This document shows positions 1-8,452 of a DNA stretch of 64,000 nucleotides, piece after piece. The translations under genes were made by a program, and so were the position numbers. Position 1 is the first letter of the stretch, and the number at the start of each line of letters is the position of its first letter. This DNA is from Saprospiraceae bacterium UBA6168 (lineage in GTDB: Bacteria > Bacteroidota > Bacteroidia > Chitinophagales > Saprospiraceae): contig DIUC01000032.1 in the NCBI GenBank assembly GCA_002435785.1, positions 1-64,000 of the forward strand, in the 5' to 3' direction. The notes under the pieces are model-generated. The model was given only the letters and a program-made list of their open reading frames with translations, ran no database searches and had not been told where the DNA came from.

Positions 1-47
1 TAACTTTAGGGCGCACATCAATTTTTGAAACTTGGCCAGCAGAAAGC

Positions 48-85
48 AAAAAAGCGCTCACCTAAAAACGGGGCGCTTTTTTTTT
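48..85. terminator. Bidirectional intrinsic terminator downstream of hutI
   Basis: A 10-bp inverted repeat (AAAAAAGCGC at 48-57 with GCGCTTTTTT at 73-82) encloses a 15-nt loop and is flanked by A and T runs, so it can end transcription from either strand. It lies about 60 bases beyond the hutI stop codon. Nothing else was recognised in the first 143 bases. Confidence 0.75.
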
Positions 86-143
86 GTAAAAATTCGGGAA
101 ATCGCTTTTCAGGGAACAACCCAAATGCAATTTGAAAGCTGAT

Positions 144-1376
144 TTATTGGCCCTTTATCAGCACCATTTCCACCAAGTCGCTGCCAAAAGCATAGGGCAA
201 GTAGGCCAATGAAGGCATCGGTTTGGTGATTATCAAATTGGCGAATTTCCCCCTTGCAATGGAGCCAAAATCGGAAGCAGCTTCCAGGGCAAATGCGCCA
301 TTCAGCGTAGCCGCTTGAATGGCTTCCTCCGGCAACATTTTCATCATGATACAAGCCAGCGAAACCACAAATGGCATTCGGCCAGATGGCGATGTGCCTG
401 GGTTGAAATCACTTGCAAGGACGACTGCTATGTTGGCATCAATTAGGCGACGGGCTGGTGGAATATGGTCTTGCAGGAAAAACGGTGCCGAGGGAAGTAG
501 CGTGGCAATGGTATTGCCATTGCGGAGCGCTTCAATGTCGGTATCATCTACGACTTCCAAATGGTCAACGGAGATGGCCCCATGCCGGATGGCGGCAGTT
601 ATGCCCCCCATGCAGTTGAACTGGTTCACATGTACTTTTGGCCGCAACCCGAATTTTGCCGCTGCCTCCAAAATCTCCTCCATTTCTGCTACGCTGAACG
701 CCAGTTTTTCACAAAAAACATCCACATAATCGGCCAATTCTTCGTCGGCGATTCTGGGGAGCATTTCTTTGATTATCAGAGAGATATAGCCAGCTCGGTT
801 GCCATTTCGGAAGGCCATTGGCACGGAGTGCGCACCCAAAAAGCTGGCTTTGATTTCCACATCACTCGACTCCTTCAAGCGCCTGATGACCCGCAGCATT
901 TTCAGTTCGCTCTCCACGGTCAGGCCGTAGCCGCTTTTGATTTCAATCAGCCCTGTGCCGGATTTTCGCACCTCCTCCAGCCGCTCCAATGCTTGGTCGA
1001 ACAGCAATTCTTCTGGGGTTTCCTGCAAGCGGTTGGCCGAGTTGAGGATGCCGCCGCCCCGGTTGGCAATTTCCTCGTAGCTCATGCCTTTCAGGCGGTT
1101 TACCCATTCCTCCTCCCGGCTGCTTGCGAAGACGAGGTGGGTATGCGAATCGCACCACGCTGGCAGCACAAAGCGGCCAGTGGCGTCCATCGTTTTGTCG
1201 GCACGGAGGGGGCAGCGGGACATTTCCCCGAAATCCACAATTCGCTGGTTTTCAATGAGTAAGAAGGCATTTTCAACCACTGGCAAGTTAGCCAGTTCGA
1301 GGCCCTTTAACGGGGTGGTTCGGGCGGTTTCCTCGGTGAGTACGAGTTGGCGGATGTTGGTGATGAGTGTTTGCAC
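144..1376 (-). CDS. hutI: Imidazolonepropionase (histidine degradation)
   Basis: The 410-residue product is imidazolonepropionase, which hydrolyses 4-imidazolone-5-propanoate to N-formimidoyl-L-glutamate, the third step of histidine breakdown in the cytoplasm. It has the amidohydrolase layout: an N-terminal beta domain with a dihydroorotase-like TIM barrel, the metal-binding SHTHLVF motif near residue 97, and further conserved segments IEIKSGYGL, HVNQFN, SVDHLE and ASDFNPG. Length is normal for the family. No other hut genes adjoin it, so the pathway is scattered in this genome. The gene is divergent from the YfhO-type gene; a TACTTTTG box lies just upstream on its strand. Confidence 0.96.
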   Translation of the reverse strand: MQTLITNIRQLVLTEETARTTPLKGLELANLPVVENAFLLIENQRIVDFGEMSRCPLRADKTMDATGRFVLPAWCDSHTHLVFASSREEEWVNRLKGMSYEEIANRGGGILNSANRLQETPEELLFDQALERLEEVRKSGTGLIEIKSGYGLTVESELKMLRVIRRLKESSDVEIKASFLGAHSVPMAFRNGNRAGYISLIIKEMLPRIADEELADYVDVFCEKLAFSVAEMEEILEAAAKFGLRPKVHVNQFNCMGGITAAIRHGAISVDHLEVVDDTDIEALRNGNTIATLLPSAPFFLQDHIPPARRLIDANIAVVLASDFNPGTSPSGRMPFVVSLACIMMKMLPEEAIQAATLNGAFALEAASDFGSIARGKFANLIITKPMPSLAYLPYAFGSDLVEMVLIKGQ

Positions 1377-1392
1377 AGTTCAATTATTTGGA

Positions 1393-1400
1393 CAAAAGTA
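1393..1400 (-). promoter_or_regulatory. Candidate -7 box (TACTTTTG) for hutI
   Basis: Read on the minus strand this is TACTTTTG, matching the Bacteroidota consensus TAnnTTTG, 17 bases upstream of the hutI start codon. No TTG-type -33 element is visible at the usual 19-base distance, so the assignment rests on the -7 box alone. Confidence 0.4.
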
Positions 1401-1497
1401 GTATCCAGCGAGTTGGTTTTTTACATGGATTTTGCAGCGCTGGTGGACTTGCCCCAAACCCATTTTGCCTTTTGTTCCCACAATTTGCAAGTTTCTT

Positions 1498-1505
1498 TAC
1501 CTTTG
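1498..1505 (+). promoter_or_regulatory. Candidate -7 box (TACCTTTG) for the YfhO-type gene
   Basis: TACCTTTG fits TAnnTTTG and lies 42 bases upstream of the ATG at 1548. The nearest TTTG upstream is 23 bases away, longer than the usual 19-21, so this is a moderate candidate. It also argues that translation begins at 1548 rather than at the in-frame ATG at 1347, which lies inside the hutI coding region and upstream of this box. Confidence 0.4.
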
Positions 1506-1547
1506 GCGCAATTCACAAAATCACTTGTCACGAATCACGGAACAACC

Positions 1548-4079
1548 ATGGATTTCAAAAAAATCGTCCCCCATATCATCGCCTTTTTTGTGCTGCTCAT
1601 CGTGGCTTTTGCACGATTCGCCCCCATCGTTTTGGAGGGCAAGACCTTGCAACAAGGCGACAACTTGCAAGCTTTGGGTATGCAGGGCGAAAGCCGAAAG
1701 GTAGCAGATAAAACAGGAGAATATCCGCTCTGGACCAATGCAGCCTTTTCAGGTATGCCTACTTACCAAATCCTTTACCCTACTTCCAATCCAATTAAAT
1801 ACCTTCAAAAAGCCTTTTTGCTGGGCAACGACATGGCGCCGCCGCATACCGGCATACTGCTGATGATGTTGGGGGTTTACCTGCTTTTGGTGGTGCTGAG
1901 GGTGGATTGGCGACTGGGCATCATCGGAGCGATAGGGTTTGGCTTGGCGGCCAACCACATGGACCTGGCACAGGCGGGTCACTCCACCAAAATCATTGCG
2001 GCAGCTTATTCTGCGCCTATTTTGGCCGGATTGTTACTTAGTTTTAGGGGAAAATACTGGCTCGGTGGCGGCCTCACGGCGCTTTTTTTGGCGCTCCAGA
2101 TTTACGCCAACCACGTCCAAATCACTTACTACCTTTTTCTTTCCCTGCTCATTTTTGGGGTCGTTTACCTGTTGGATGCGGTAAAAAATGGTTGGATGCC
2201 ACGGTTTTGGACGGCTGCGGCTGTTTCGGTGGTGGCGGTGATATTGGCTTTCGGCACCAACGCCAGCCGCTTGATGACCACTAAAGAATACGCCGATGAG
2301 ACCATCCGGGGCAAATCGGAGCTGACCAGGAAGAGCGATAGCAGCGGTTCCACCGCAGAGGAAGGCGGTGGCCTCTCCAAAACCTACGCTTTCCAATACA
2401 GCTATGGCATTAAGGAGTCCTGGAACCTGCTCATCCCGAACTACCTCGGCGGCAGCAGTTCAGAGGGCTTTGCCAGTGACCCGAACAGCGCAACAATCGC
2501 TGCCTTGCGCAACATGAAGAACTCCGAGGAAGCCATGCAATTTGCACAAAGGGCGACCCATTACTGGGGTGGCCAGCCATTCGTAGGAGGCGGCGTCTAT
2601 ATGGGCATGGTGTTCACGTTGTTGTTTTTCATGGGAATGTTTTTGGTGAAAAAACCGATTCGCTGGTACGTGCTCGGTACACTGGTACTGGCCATTATGG
2701 TGTCGTGGGGAAGCAATTTCCCGCTGTTCAACTACCTGATGTTCGACCATTTCCCGATGTTCAACAAATTTCGTGACCCAAAGATGTTCCTTATTTTGGG
2801 CAATATGCTTGTCGTAGCCTTCGGAATGCTCGGTTTGCAAGCGTTTTTTGATAAAAATATTGACCCAAAAGAACGGCAGCGTGGCTTGCTGTTGGGTGGA
2901 GCAGTGACGGCTGGACTGCTGCTCATTGCCTTCCTCATCAGCCTTGGCTTCGATTACCAGAAGCCCGGCGAGCAACTTCCCCAAGCCCTGTCCGATGCAC
3001 TCGCTGGTGACCGTGCAGCCTTGCTTCATGCGGATTTGCTGCGCTCTTTCCTCTTCGCAGGATTGGCATTCGGCCTACTTTGGTTTTGGGTGAAGAAAAG
3101 CTTCGCCCCGGTGGCATTGACCATCGGACTTGGACTGTTGGCGGTGATTGATATTTGGGGCGTTGGTGCTCGGATGCTCTCCTCTGATGACTTCATTGAC
3201 CAAAGTCAAAAGAACTCCCTCCGCGCTGCTACTGCTGCGGACGATGAGATTTTCAAGGACAAGGACCCGCATTTCCGTGTGGCAGATTTCCGGCGAGGGT
3301 TGCCGTTTTCAAATGCCTTCACGGGGTTCCACCACCAGAGCGTTGGTGGCTATCACGCCGCAAAGTTGATGCGCTACCAAGAGGTCATTGAGCGCTATTT
3401 GAGTGACCCAGCTAAAAACCAGCATGTTTATGGCATGTTGAACGCCAAGTATTTCATCAATCAACAGGATAAGGCATTGACCAATCCCAGTGCCTGTGGA
3501 AATGCGTGGTTTGTGAAGGAAATAAAAACAGTTGCAAATGGCGATGCCGAAATTGATGCTCTGGCTGACCTCAGACCAAAGGAGCAAGCGGTAGTTCAGG
3601 AAGCATTTGCAGGGAACCTAAAGGGCTTTTCTCATAGCTTCGATAGCACGGCTACCATCCAACTTTCCCGCTATCACCCGGACACGATGGTTTACAATTA
3701 TTCGGCGGCCAGCGACCAATTTGCGGTGTTCTCAGAGATATACTACCCACCAGCCAAGGGCTGGAGCATGTACCTCGACGGACAAAAAACGGACGATTTT
3801 ACGAAGTGCAACTTCCTGCTACGGGGAGCCAAACTTCCTGCTGGTCAGCACGAACTAAAAATGGTCTTTTCTCCGAAATCCTATCATTCCGGTGAATTGA
3901 TTGCGTTGATTGCTGCTTTATTGGTGATTGGGCTTGCCGTTTGGGGCATTGTGTGGTTTTCAAGAAAGTATGAGTTGCCAGATGCGGGGAACCTACCCGT
4001 CTTAGCTGCGAATTCAGAAAGGCAGCGGGAGCGGGTTGTTCCGCCAAAGTCGAGGAGCGATGTTAAGAAGAAAAAATGA
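1548..4079 (+). CDS. YfhO-family multi-pass membrane protein
   Basis: The 843-residue protein opens with a membrane segment right after MDFKKIVPH and has about a dozen further hydrophobic helices up to roughly residue 540, then a long extracytoplasmic region and a last helix near residue 790 before a lysine-rich tail. This is the YfhO/bacterial membrane protein layout; family members are GT-C-like and, in Firmicutes, take part in glycosylating cell-surface polymers. The early segment APIVLEGKTLQQGDN and the C-terminal segment with YYPPAKGWSMYLDG are typical of Bacteroidota members. Start 1548 was preferred because the earlier in-frame ATG would add a non-hydrophobic stretch overlapping hutI. 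Substrate cannot be read from sequence. Confidence 0.85.
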   Translation: MDFKKIVPHIIAFFVLLIVAFARFAPIVLEGKTLQQGDNLQALGMQGESRKVADKTGEYPLWTNAAFSGMPTYQILYPTSNPIKYLQKAFLLGNDMAPPHTGILLMMLGVYLLLVVLRVDWRLGIIGAIGFGLAANHMDLAQAGHSTKIIAAAYSAPILAGLLLSFRGKYWLGGGLTALFLALQIYANHVQITYYLFLSLLIFGVVYLLDAVKNGWMPRFWTAAAVSVVAVILAFGTNASRLMTTKEYADETIRGKSELTRKSDSSGSTAEEGGGLSKTYAFQYSYGIKESWNLLIPNYLGGSSSEGFASDPNSATIAALRNMKNSEEAMQFAQRATHYWGGQPFVGGGVYMGMVFTLLFFMGMFLVKKPIRWYVLGTLVLAIMVSWGSNFPLFNYLMFDHFPMFNKFRDPKMFLILGNMLVVAFGMLGLQAFFDKNIDPKERQRGLLLGGAVTAGLLLIAFLISLGFDYQKPGEQLPQALSDALAGDRAALLHADLLRSFLFAGLAFGLLWFWVKKSFAPVALTIGLGLLAVIDIWGVGARMLSSDDFIDQSQKNSLRAATAADDEIFKDKDPHFRVADFRRGLPFSNAFTGFHHQSVGGYHAAKLMRYQEVIERYLSDPAKNQHVYGMLNAKYFINQQDKALTNPSACGNAWFVKEIKTVANGDAEIDALADLRPKEQAVVQEAFAGNLKGFSHSFDSTATIQLSRYHPDTMVYNYSAASDQFAVFSEIYYPPAKGWSMYLDGQKTDDFTKCNFLLRGAKLPAGQHELKMVFSPKSYHSGELIALIAALLVIGLAVWGIVWFSRKYELPDAGNLPVLAANSERQRERVVPPKSRSDVKKKK

Positions 4080-4185
4080 GTGGGTTGCTTTTGCCATTTA
4101 AAAAGGACAGGAAGGTTTGTCATTCCCAACCATTTTAATCAAGGTTCATCCAAAATTCATTAAGGCATTTATGGATAGGGTAAAT

Positions 4186-4220
4186 AAAACGTCGGTGGGT
4201 ACAGTACCCACCGACGTTTT
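4186..4220. terminator. Bidirectional terminator after the YfhO-type gene
   Basis: A near-perfect 17-bp inverted repeat (AAAACGTCGGTGGGTAC at 4186-4202 and its complement at 4204-4220) with flanking A and T runs. It lies about 105 bases past the stop codon at 4079 and can serve transcription from both strands. Confidence 0.85.
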
Positions 4221-4464
4221 TCATTCTAAATTTTTTTCGGTAGTTGGTCAAATGGGTCGGGAAGCATCGCCAAGTGACCGTGTGACTTAAAACAACCCGG
4301 CCACTATGCCCCGTGGGGGGCGTGTAATGTTCTTTTATAAGTTTTAGGCATAAGTGATTGGTTTACAACGCTTTAAAACCAACGTTGGCGCAGCCAAAAC
4401 CAATGGGCGGGTGGTGAAAAACTGTTTTGCGAAGCCGATTTTCTAAGTCTTAGCCGCTGGTGTG

Positions 4465-4737
4465 AAACATCTTGTTTCAATCGCTAAATTTCTAATTGCC
4501 AATGAGAAATTCCTTGTTGCAAATGCCAAAATCCTAATTGTCAATGCGAAACATATAGTTGCAATGCCAAAATCCTAATTGCCTTCGTCAAACTTCTTGT
4601 TAGGGATGCTAAAATCCTAATTGCCTTCGTCAAACTTCTTGTTTAGAATTCCAACTTTCTAATATCGAATTCCAACTTTCCAATATCGAATTCCAACTTT
4701 CCAATATCGAATGTTTAACTTCCAATCATCCGTTCAC
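4465..4737. repeat. Degenerate 21-bp tandem repeat array, about 13 copies
   Basis: The stretch divides into thirteen consecutive units, all 21 bp except one of 20 bp, starting at 4465, 4486, 4507, 4528, 4549, 4569, 4590, 4611, 4632, 4653, 4674, 4695 and 4717. Units have the shape AAAxTCCTAATTGCCAATGCC and drift along the array; the last three (AACTTTCCAATATCGAATTCC type) are almost identical, and alternate units in the middle are more alike than neighbours, suggesting a 42-bp higher-order step. Neither strand gives an open frame with a credible start, so it appears non-coding. Confidence 0.9.
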
Positions 4738-4776
4738 TTGGCGGTGCAACTCAATCCATTTGACCTACTACCATAT

Positions 4777-5502
4777 TTACTTTCTTGCTTTATAAAACTT
4801 CATCCGCTCGCTACAAGATGTCCTCGCCCAATGCCCGATACCGAAATTGAATTCGACCATGAACTCTGCCATTGCCGGGCGGGTGATGGCATCGCTCTCA
4901 TACCTTTGCGAGGGGTTGGGGAATCCCAACTGCTTGCCGTTGTCATTGACAAAATCAGTCAACCCATAATGAAGCCGGAGACCAAGTCCCAAAGAAAAGG
5001 TCTCTGCCCCCGCCACATACCCTCCGAACCCTAAAACTCCCGACAAATAGCCATTTTGGTAGTTGCTCTTTGGATTTACCAACTGAGTGTTCAGGTCGTA
5101 TTGTTCCACGGAGCGCACAACGGAGTACATCGGTCCCAGCTCGATGTAAACCCGGTTGTTGATGTGCCTGAATAGCAAAAGCGCATCCAAGCTCTGCCAA
5201 GAAATCTTGTTTTCATAATCACCCAGCGGCGATGGTAAGGAATAGTCAAAGTTTTGGCCAGCTTTGGTGTAAAATCCCTCCAAGGAGATTCCATTGAACG
5301 GTCCGAAATTCACGGCGAATTTGCCACCGATATTGTAGGCTGGCGTAGCTTGATAATTGTAGTTGTCGTCCTCCAGTATGTTTTTATTCACGAGGAAGGA
5401 GGCACCGTAGCCGCCCTTCAGGGCTGCTTCCAGCCAGACCTCTTGAGCAGCCAATGAACACGAAAAAATGAGGAGAAAGATGGGTAAGATGATTTTTTTC
5501 AT
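4777..5502 (-). CDS. Outer-membrane beta-barrel protein (PorT-like)
   Basis: A 241-residue exported protein: MKKIILPIFLLIFSCSLAAQ is a classical signal peptide with cleavage after the AQ region, followed by alternating hydrophobic/aromatic strands rich in Gly and Tyr (for example LKGGYGASF, GGKFAVNFG, YIELGPMYS, GLGLRLHYG) that fit an eight- to ten-stranded outer-membrane barrel of the PorT/OmpW-like type. The start at 5502 was chosen because it places the signal peptide at the N terminus; the frame is open for 23 codons upstream. It is separated from the tonB gene upstream by a terminator. Function is unknown. Confidence 0.72.
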   Translation of the reverse strand: MKKIILPIFLLIFSCSLAAQEVWLEAALKGGYGASFLVNKNILEDDNYNYQATPAYNIGGKFAVNFGPFNGISLEGFYTKAGQNFDYSLPSPLGDYENKISWQSLDALLLFRHINNRVYIELGPMYSVVRSVEQYDLNTQLVNPKSNYQNGYLSGVLGFGGYVAGAETFSLGLGLRLHYGLTDFVNDNGKQLGFPNPSQRYESDAITRPAMAEFMVEFNFGIGHWARTSCSERMKFYKARK

Positions 5503-5620
5503 AGTCGTTGTTTTAATGAAATAGTCAGCAATGGTGCTGAATTTTGCGGATAGCGGCAAGTTTTTGTGCAATTAAAAAAGGAATTGAATAGTATTTGACA
5601 CCGAATTGCCTCAAAAAGCA

Positions 5621-5655
5621 AAAGGGCATAGGTCTTTCAACGCTACGCCCTTTTT
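5621..5655 (-). terminator. Terminator after the exbB-exbD-exbD-tonB operon
   Basis: AAAGGGC at 5621-5627 pairs with GCCCTTT at 5647-5653, flanked by A and T runs, 23 bases beyond the tonB-family stop codon. It probably insulates the downstream barrel gene from this operon. Confidence 0.65.
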
Positions 5656-5677
5656 GAAAAAGGTATTGGATTGCGAT

Positions 5678-6577
5678 TTATTTCACTCTGAAAGTGTAGG
5701 TGATAGTCCCACACTGTTTGTCCACCCCACCAGCTTCGAATTTGTACTTTCTGGCATTTTCGATGGCGATTTCTTTCAGCTTTGAGCTGGCGGACGATGA
5801 GCCTTTTTGTGTGTATTCGGCACTGGTCACACGACCATTTTTGTCCACACAAACATAAACTGCCACAGTGCCAGTTTCCTGTGAGTTGTCTTGCGGGGCG
5901 GCTGGCTTGGTAAAGCCCCTTCCACCAAACCCTTCCACCACGCCAGACCCAGTGGTTTTTCCGCTCAAAATGTCGGAGTCGCCGCCATTCGGATCGCCTT
6001 GGTTGCCGGGCTTGCCAGTGTCACCTTTTCCGCTGCCCTTTCCACCGCCTGTGCCTGCTTTCACGAGATCCTCAAGCGCTTTCTTTTTGGCAGCTTCTTG
6101 TGCCTTGCGGTCGGCTTCTGCTTTAGCCGCAGCGTCGGCTTTTGCTTTAGCATCCTCCCTTGCCTTTGATTCTGCTCTGGCTTGTTCGTCCGCTTTCTTC
6201 TTTTCCTCTTCTTTTTTCTTTTTCAACGCCACGGCCTCTGGGTCTTCTGTTTTTACCACCTCCTTGGTAGGTTGTGGCGTTGGTTTTTCTTTGACCGGCG
6301 TTGGCTTTTCTTTCACGGGTTCCGGCTTTTCTTCCTTCACTGGTTCAGGTTCAGGTTCTTTAGCAGGTTCGGCGGGCGCAGCTTCGGGGGCATTTTCGTC
6401 GCCTTGGCCTACATCAGGAATACCCAAATTTACCAGAATGCCAGCAGCTTCCGGTGGTGGGTTCTGGAAGGTAAAGCCGTACAACATCGCCAGTATGATG
6501 ACCATCACATGGAAAACCATACTGAAAATAATTCCTTTCTGTCTGTTGCCTTGTTCTGACCTTGTTGAATCTTCCAT
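5678..6577 (-). CDS. TonB/TolA-type energy transducer
   Basis: The 299-residue protein couples inner-membrane proton flow to the outer membrane. A single membrane helix at about residues 17-40 (FSMVFHVMVIILAMLYGF) is followed by a Pro/Glu/Lys-rich linker with repeated KPTPVKE units, then a Lys/Glu/Ala-rich helical segment (about 120-170) like the TolA stalk, a Gly-rich hinge and a C-terminal TonB-type domain (about 215-299, with VAVYVCVDKNGRV and YKFEAGG). The long charged helix makes it closer to TolA than to ordinary short TonB proteins. It is the last gene of the ExbB-ExbD-ExbD operon. Which outer-membrane partner it drives is not shown by the sequence. Confidence 0.85.
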   Translation of the reverse strand: MEDSTRSEQGNRQKGIIFSMVFHVMVIILAMLYGFTFQNPPPEAAGILVNLGIPDVGQGDENAPEAAPAEPAKEPEPEPVKEEKPEPVKEKPTPVKEKPTPQPTKEVVKTEDPEAVALKKKKEEEKKKADEQARAESKAREDAKAKADAAAKAEADRKAQEAAKKKALEDLVKAGTGGGKGSGKGDTGKPGNQGDPNGGDSDILSGKTTGSGVVEGFGGRGFTKPAAPQDNSQETGTVAVYVCVDKNGRVTSAEYTQKGSSSASSKLKEIAIENARKYKFEAGGVDKQCGTITYTFRVK

Positions 6578-6671
6578 AATAAAAGACTTTTAATTCCTTA
6601 CGTAAACGAGAAAAATAGTGGTTTTGGTGGAGCAGGCTTGTGTATTTTGTAAATAATTAACAAAGTGACGC

Positions 6672-7073
6672 CTATTTCTGCTCGGAGGTAAGGATGGCGT
6701 TCATTTGAAGCCGCATGGCAATGTCCATGACAAATGCCACGTGTTTGACGGCAGTCCCAGTTTCTGGGGAAATGGTAATGTCAAGTTTGTCCTTGGCGGC
6801 ATTTGCCTTGCGCTCCAAAGCAGATTCCAAATCAGATTGTGTGATTCGCTTGCCATTCAAGTAAAAGTTGCCGCTTTTGGTAATGCCAATATCATCTGCT
6901 TTTGAATCAATCTGGACTTTGCTCTGTGTTGATCCGGGCAGCTTTAGGTTCAATGAGTTTGGCGCCACCAATCCAGAGGTGAGCATGAAGAAAATGAGTA
7001 ACAAAAAAATCATGTCCGTCATGGACGCCGAGCTAAACTCAGTAGTGACTTTGCTTTTCTTTTTTAATCCCAT
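6672..7073 (-). CDS. exbD: ExbD/TolR-family biopolymer transport protein (second copy)
   Basis: A 133-residue inner-membrane protein with one N-terminal helix (SMTDMIFLLLIFFMLTSGL, about residues 17-35) that contains the conserved proton-channel Asp in MTDM, and a periplasmic ExbD domain. Its ATG follows the stop codon of the preceding exbD by a single base, so the two are surely translationally coupled. It differs from its neighbour mainly in the periplasmic part, which suggests an ExbD heterodimer or distinct roles in one motor. Confidence 0.93.
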   Translation of the reverse strand: MGLKKKSKVTTEFSSASMTDMIFLLLIFFMLTSGLVAPNSLNLKLPGSTQSKVQIDSKADDIGITKSGNFYLNGKRITQSDLESALERKANAAKDKLDITISPETGTAVKHVAFVMDIAMRLQMNAILTSEQK

Positions 7074-7074
7074 G

Positions 7075-7479
7075 TCAACCTTGTGTTTTGGGTGAAGTTG
7101 CCAAAATAGCCCTAATACGCAGTTCTCCGGCCACTTTTATGACCTCCGTCACATTGTCGAACGGGGAGTCTTGGTCCGCAGCGATGGTCAAGGTAAAGTC
7201 TTTGGGGTCGCCCATTTCCTTTTTCTTTCTGGCAAGGGCAGCCTTGAGGGCACTTGGAGAAACCTTTTGCTTTTCCCACAGCAATTCTCCCTTTAGGCCA
7301 ACTTCCACAACAGCGGAGGTTGGCGCAACTGTTTTACTGTCAGATTCTGGCAATTTCAAATCCGAGATTTGCACAAAATTCGAGGTCAGCACGAAGAATA
7401 TCAGCAATAGGAAGATGATATCCGTCATGGATGCAAAACTGAACTTAGCCTCTATCTTATTTCTTCGCTTTAAACCCAT
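7075..7479 (-). CDS. exbD: ExbD/TolR-family biopolymer transport protein (first copy)
   Basis: A 134-residue protein with the same layout as the next gene: MGLKRRNKIEAKFSFASMTD, one membrane helix with the conserved Asp in MTDI, and a periplasmic domain ending in RIRAILATSPKTQG. The start at 7479 was selected over upstream in-frame codons because it aligns exactly with the second exbD (both begin MGLK). Together with the ExbB-like protein upstream it should form the proton-driven motor that powers the TonB/TolA protein at the end of the operon. Confidence 0.93.
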   Translation of the reverse strand: MGLKRRNKIEAKFSFASMTDIIFLLLIFFVLTSNFVQISDLKLPESDSKTVAPTSAVVEVGLKGELLWEKQKVSPSALKAALARKKKEMGDPKDFTLTIAADQDSPFDNVTEVIKVAGELRIRAILATSPKTQG

Positions 7480-7570
7480 TTTTGAATAAAATAGTAGGTT
7501 AAAGTGAACTGTCGCAATTCGCAAGCCGAGGCTTGATATTGCACAGCAATCTAACCAAAGTCAATGGCGA

Positions 7571-8254
7571 TTAAGCCGTTGGTTCTTGAAGCAGGTCCAT
7601 GAACTCCGTGGTGAAGCGCTCCATTTTGTAAACGACCTTGTCAACCCTGCCCACCAAATTGTTGTAGCCGATGTAGGCAAAGATACCTACCACCAAACCA
7701 ACAGCAGTCGTGATGAGGGCCTGGTAAATACCACCCGCCAAAACCTGTGGTGTAACATTGGTGGCAGTGGCCATTTGCTGGAACGACACAATCATACCAG
7801 TCACCGTGCCCAAGAAACCAAGCATCGGCGCTGAACCAGAAATACCTGCCAATGTGGACAGGTTCTTTTCAAGTTTAAAAATCTCCAAATTGCCCACGTT
7901 CTCAATTGCGGCGTCAATGTCGTGCAGCGGCTTCCCGATGCGGGCAAGTCCTTTTTCAACCATCCGGGCAACAGGCGTGTCGGTGCTTTGGCACAGCGCA
8001 CGGGCCGCTTGGATGTTGCCAGAGCTGACGTTTGAACGGATATTGTTCATGAAGTTCTGGTCAACTTCTCCGGATTTCTTGATGGACAAGTAGCGCTCTA
8101 TGAAAATGTAGAGGGCAATGATTGATTGGACAAACTGAATGGAAACAATTGTAATCCCAATCCAGCCGCCAGAGAATAAAAGGTCAAGAATAGATTTGGA
8201 TTCGGTAGTGACTGGAACGTCAACTGCCTGTAAGAACAAAAGGTGCTGAAACAT
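7571..8254 (-). CDS. exbB: MotA/TolQ/ExbB proton channel protein
   Basis: A 227-residue inner-membrane protein with three membrane helices (about residues 27-52, 128-155 and 170-195) and the ExbB/TolQ signature region PMLGFLGTVTGMIVSFQQM followed by GGIYQALITTAVGLVVGIFAYIGYN cut between two helices. It is the first gene of the four-gene energy-transduction operon. Bacteroidota often carry several such operons, some for TonB-dependent uptake and some for gliding or envelope maintenance; the sequence does not decide which applies here. Confidence 0.93.
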   Translation of the reverse strand: MFQHLLFLQAVDVPVTTESKSILDLLFSGGWIGITIVSIQFVQSIIALYIFIERYLSIKKSGEVDQNFMNNIRSNVSSGNIQAARALCQSTDTPVARMVEKGLARIGKPLHDIDAAIENVGNLEIFKLEKNLSTLAGISGSAPMLGFLGTVTGMIVSFQQMATATNVTPQVLAGGIYQALITTAVGLVVGIFAYIGYNNLVGRVDKVVYKMERFTTEFMDLLQEPTA

Positions 8255-8415
8255 AAAGCTGATTTTAGTTTTTCACGTATTGCTTGAAGGTGTAAGTTTC
8301 AAAAACGACCGACAAATAATCCATAGTGTCGAATCGGGGCGAAAGTTATTGCTTTTTATTAAAAACCAAGGATTTACATAGCGGATAAATAATTTTAGCA
8401 AACTTTGGGTGCAAC

Positions 8416-8445
8416 TTGGAGATTTGATCGGCGTTTGTAATTTTG
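8416..8445 (+). promoter_or_regulatory. Bacteroidota sigma-A promoter of the fadN-fadA operon
   Basis: TTG at 8416-8418, a 19-base spacer and TAATTTTG at 8438-8445 match the Bacteroidota consensus TTTG-N19-TAnnTTTG closely. The predicted transcription start is near 8450, giving a 5' leader of about 50 bases before the fadN ATG at 8500. Confidence 0.65.
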
Positions 8446-8452
8446 CATTCTC

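Larger units (their letters stand above)
4080..4776. other. Gene-free region of about 700 bases with terminator and repeat array
   Basis: No credible coding sequence is seen between the YfhO-type gene and the convergent barrel gene. The stretch holds a strong terminator hairpin at 4186-4220, a short palindrome CCAACGTTGG at 4379-4388, and a tandem repeat array at 4465-4737. The part between 4221 and 4464 has no recognised feature beyond that palindrome. Confidence 0.7.

Noticed and set aside
561..1262. Open frame of 233 codons on the plus strand across hutI
   Set aside because: It is antisense to the well-supported hutI gene, has no family-like motifs and reflects codon structure of the real gene.
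1347..1547. N-terminal extension of the YfhO-type protein
   Set aside because: It overlaps the 5' end of hutI and carries no similarity; the hydrophobic N terminus and a -7 box support the start at 1548.
4465..4737. CRISPR array
   Set aside because: Repeats are contiguous with no spacers, only 21 bp long and degenerate, and no cas genes are near.
4653..4737. Heptad-repeat peptide encoded by the repeat array
   Set aside because: Short stretches of both strands read as seven-residue repeats, but stop codons interrupt the rest of the array and no start codon or signal is present.
5868..6593. Open frame of 241 codons on the plus strand, rich in Ser, Phe and Ala
   Set aside because: It is the antisense of the Lys/Glu/Pro-rich tonB-family gene; its low-complexity composition follows from that.
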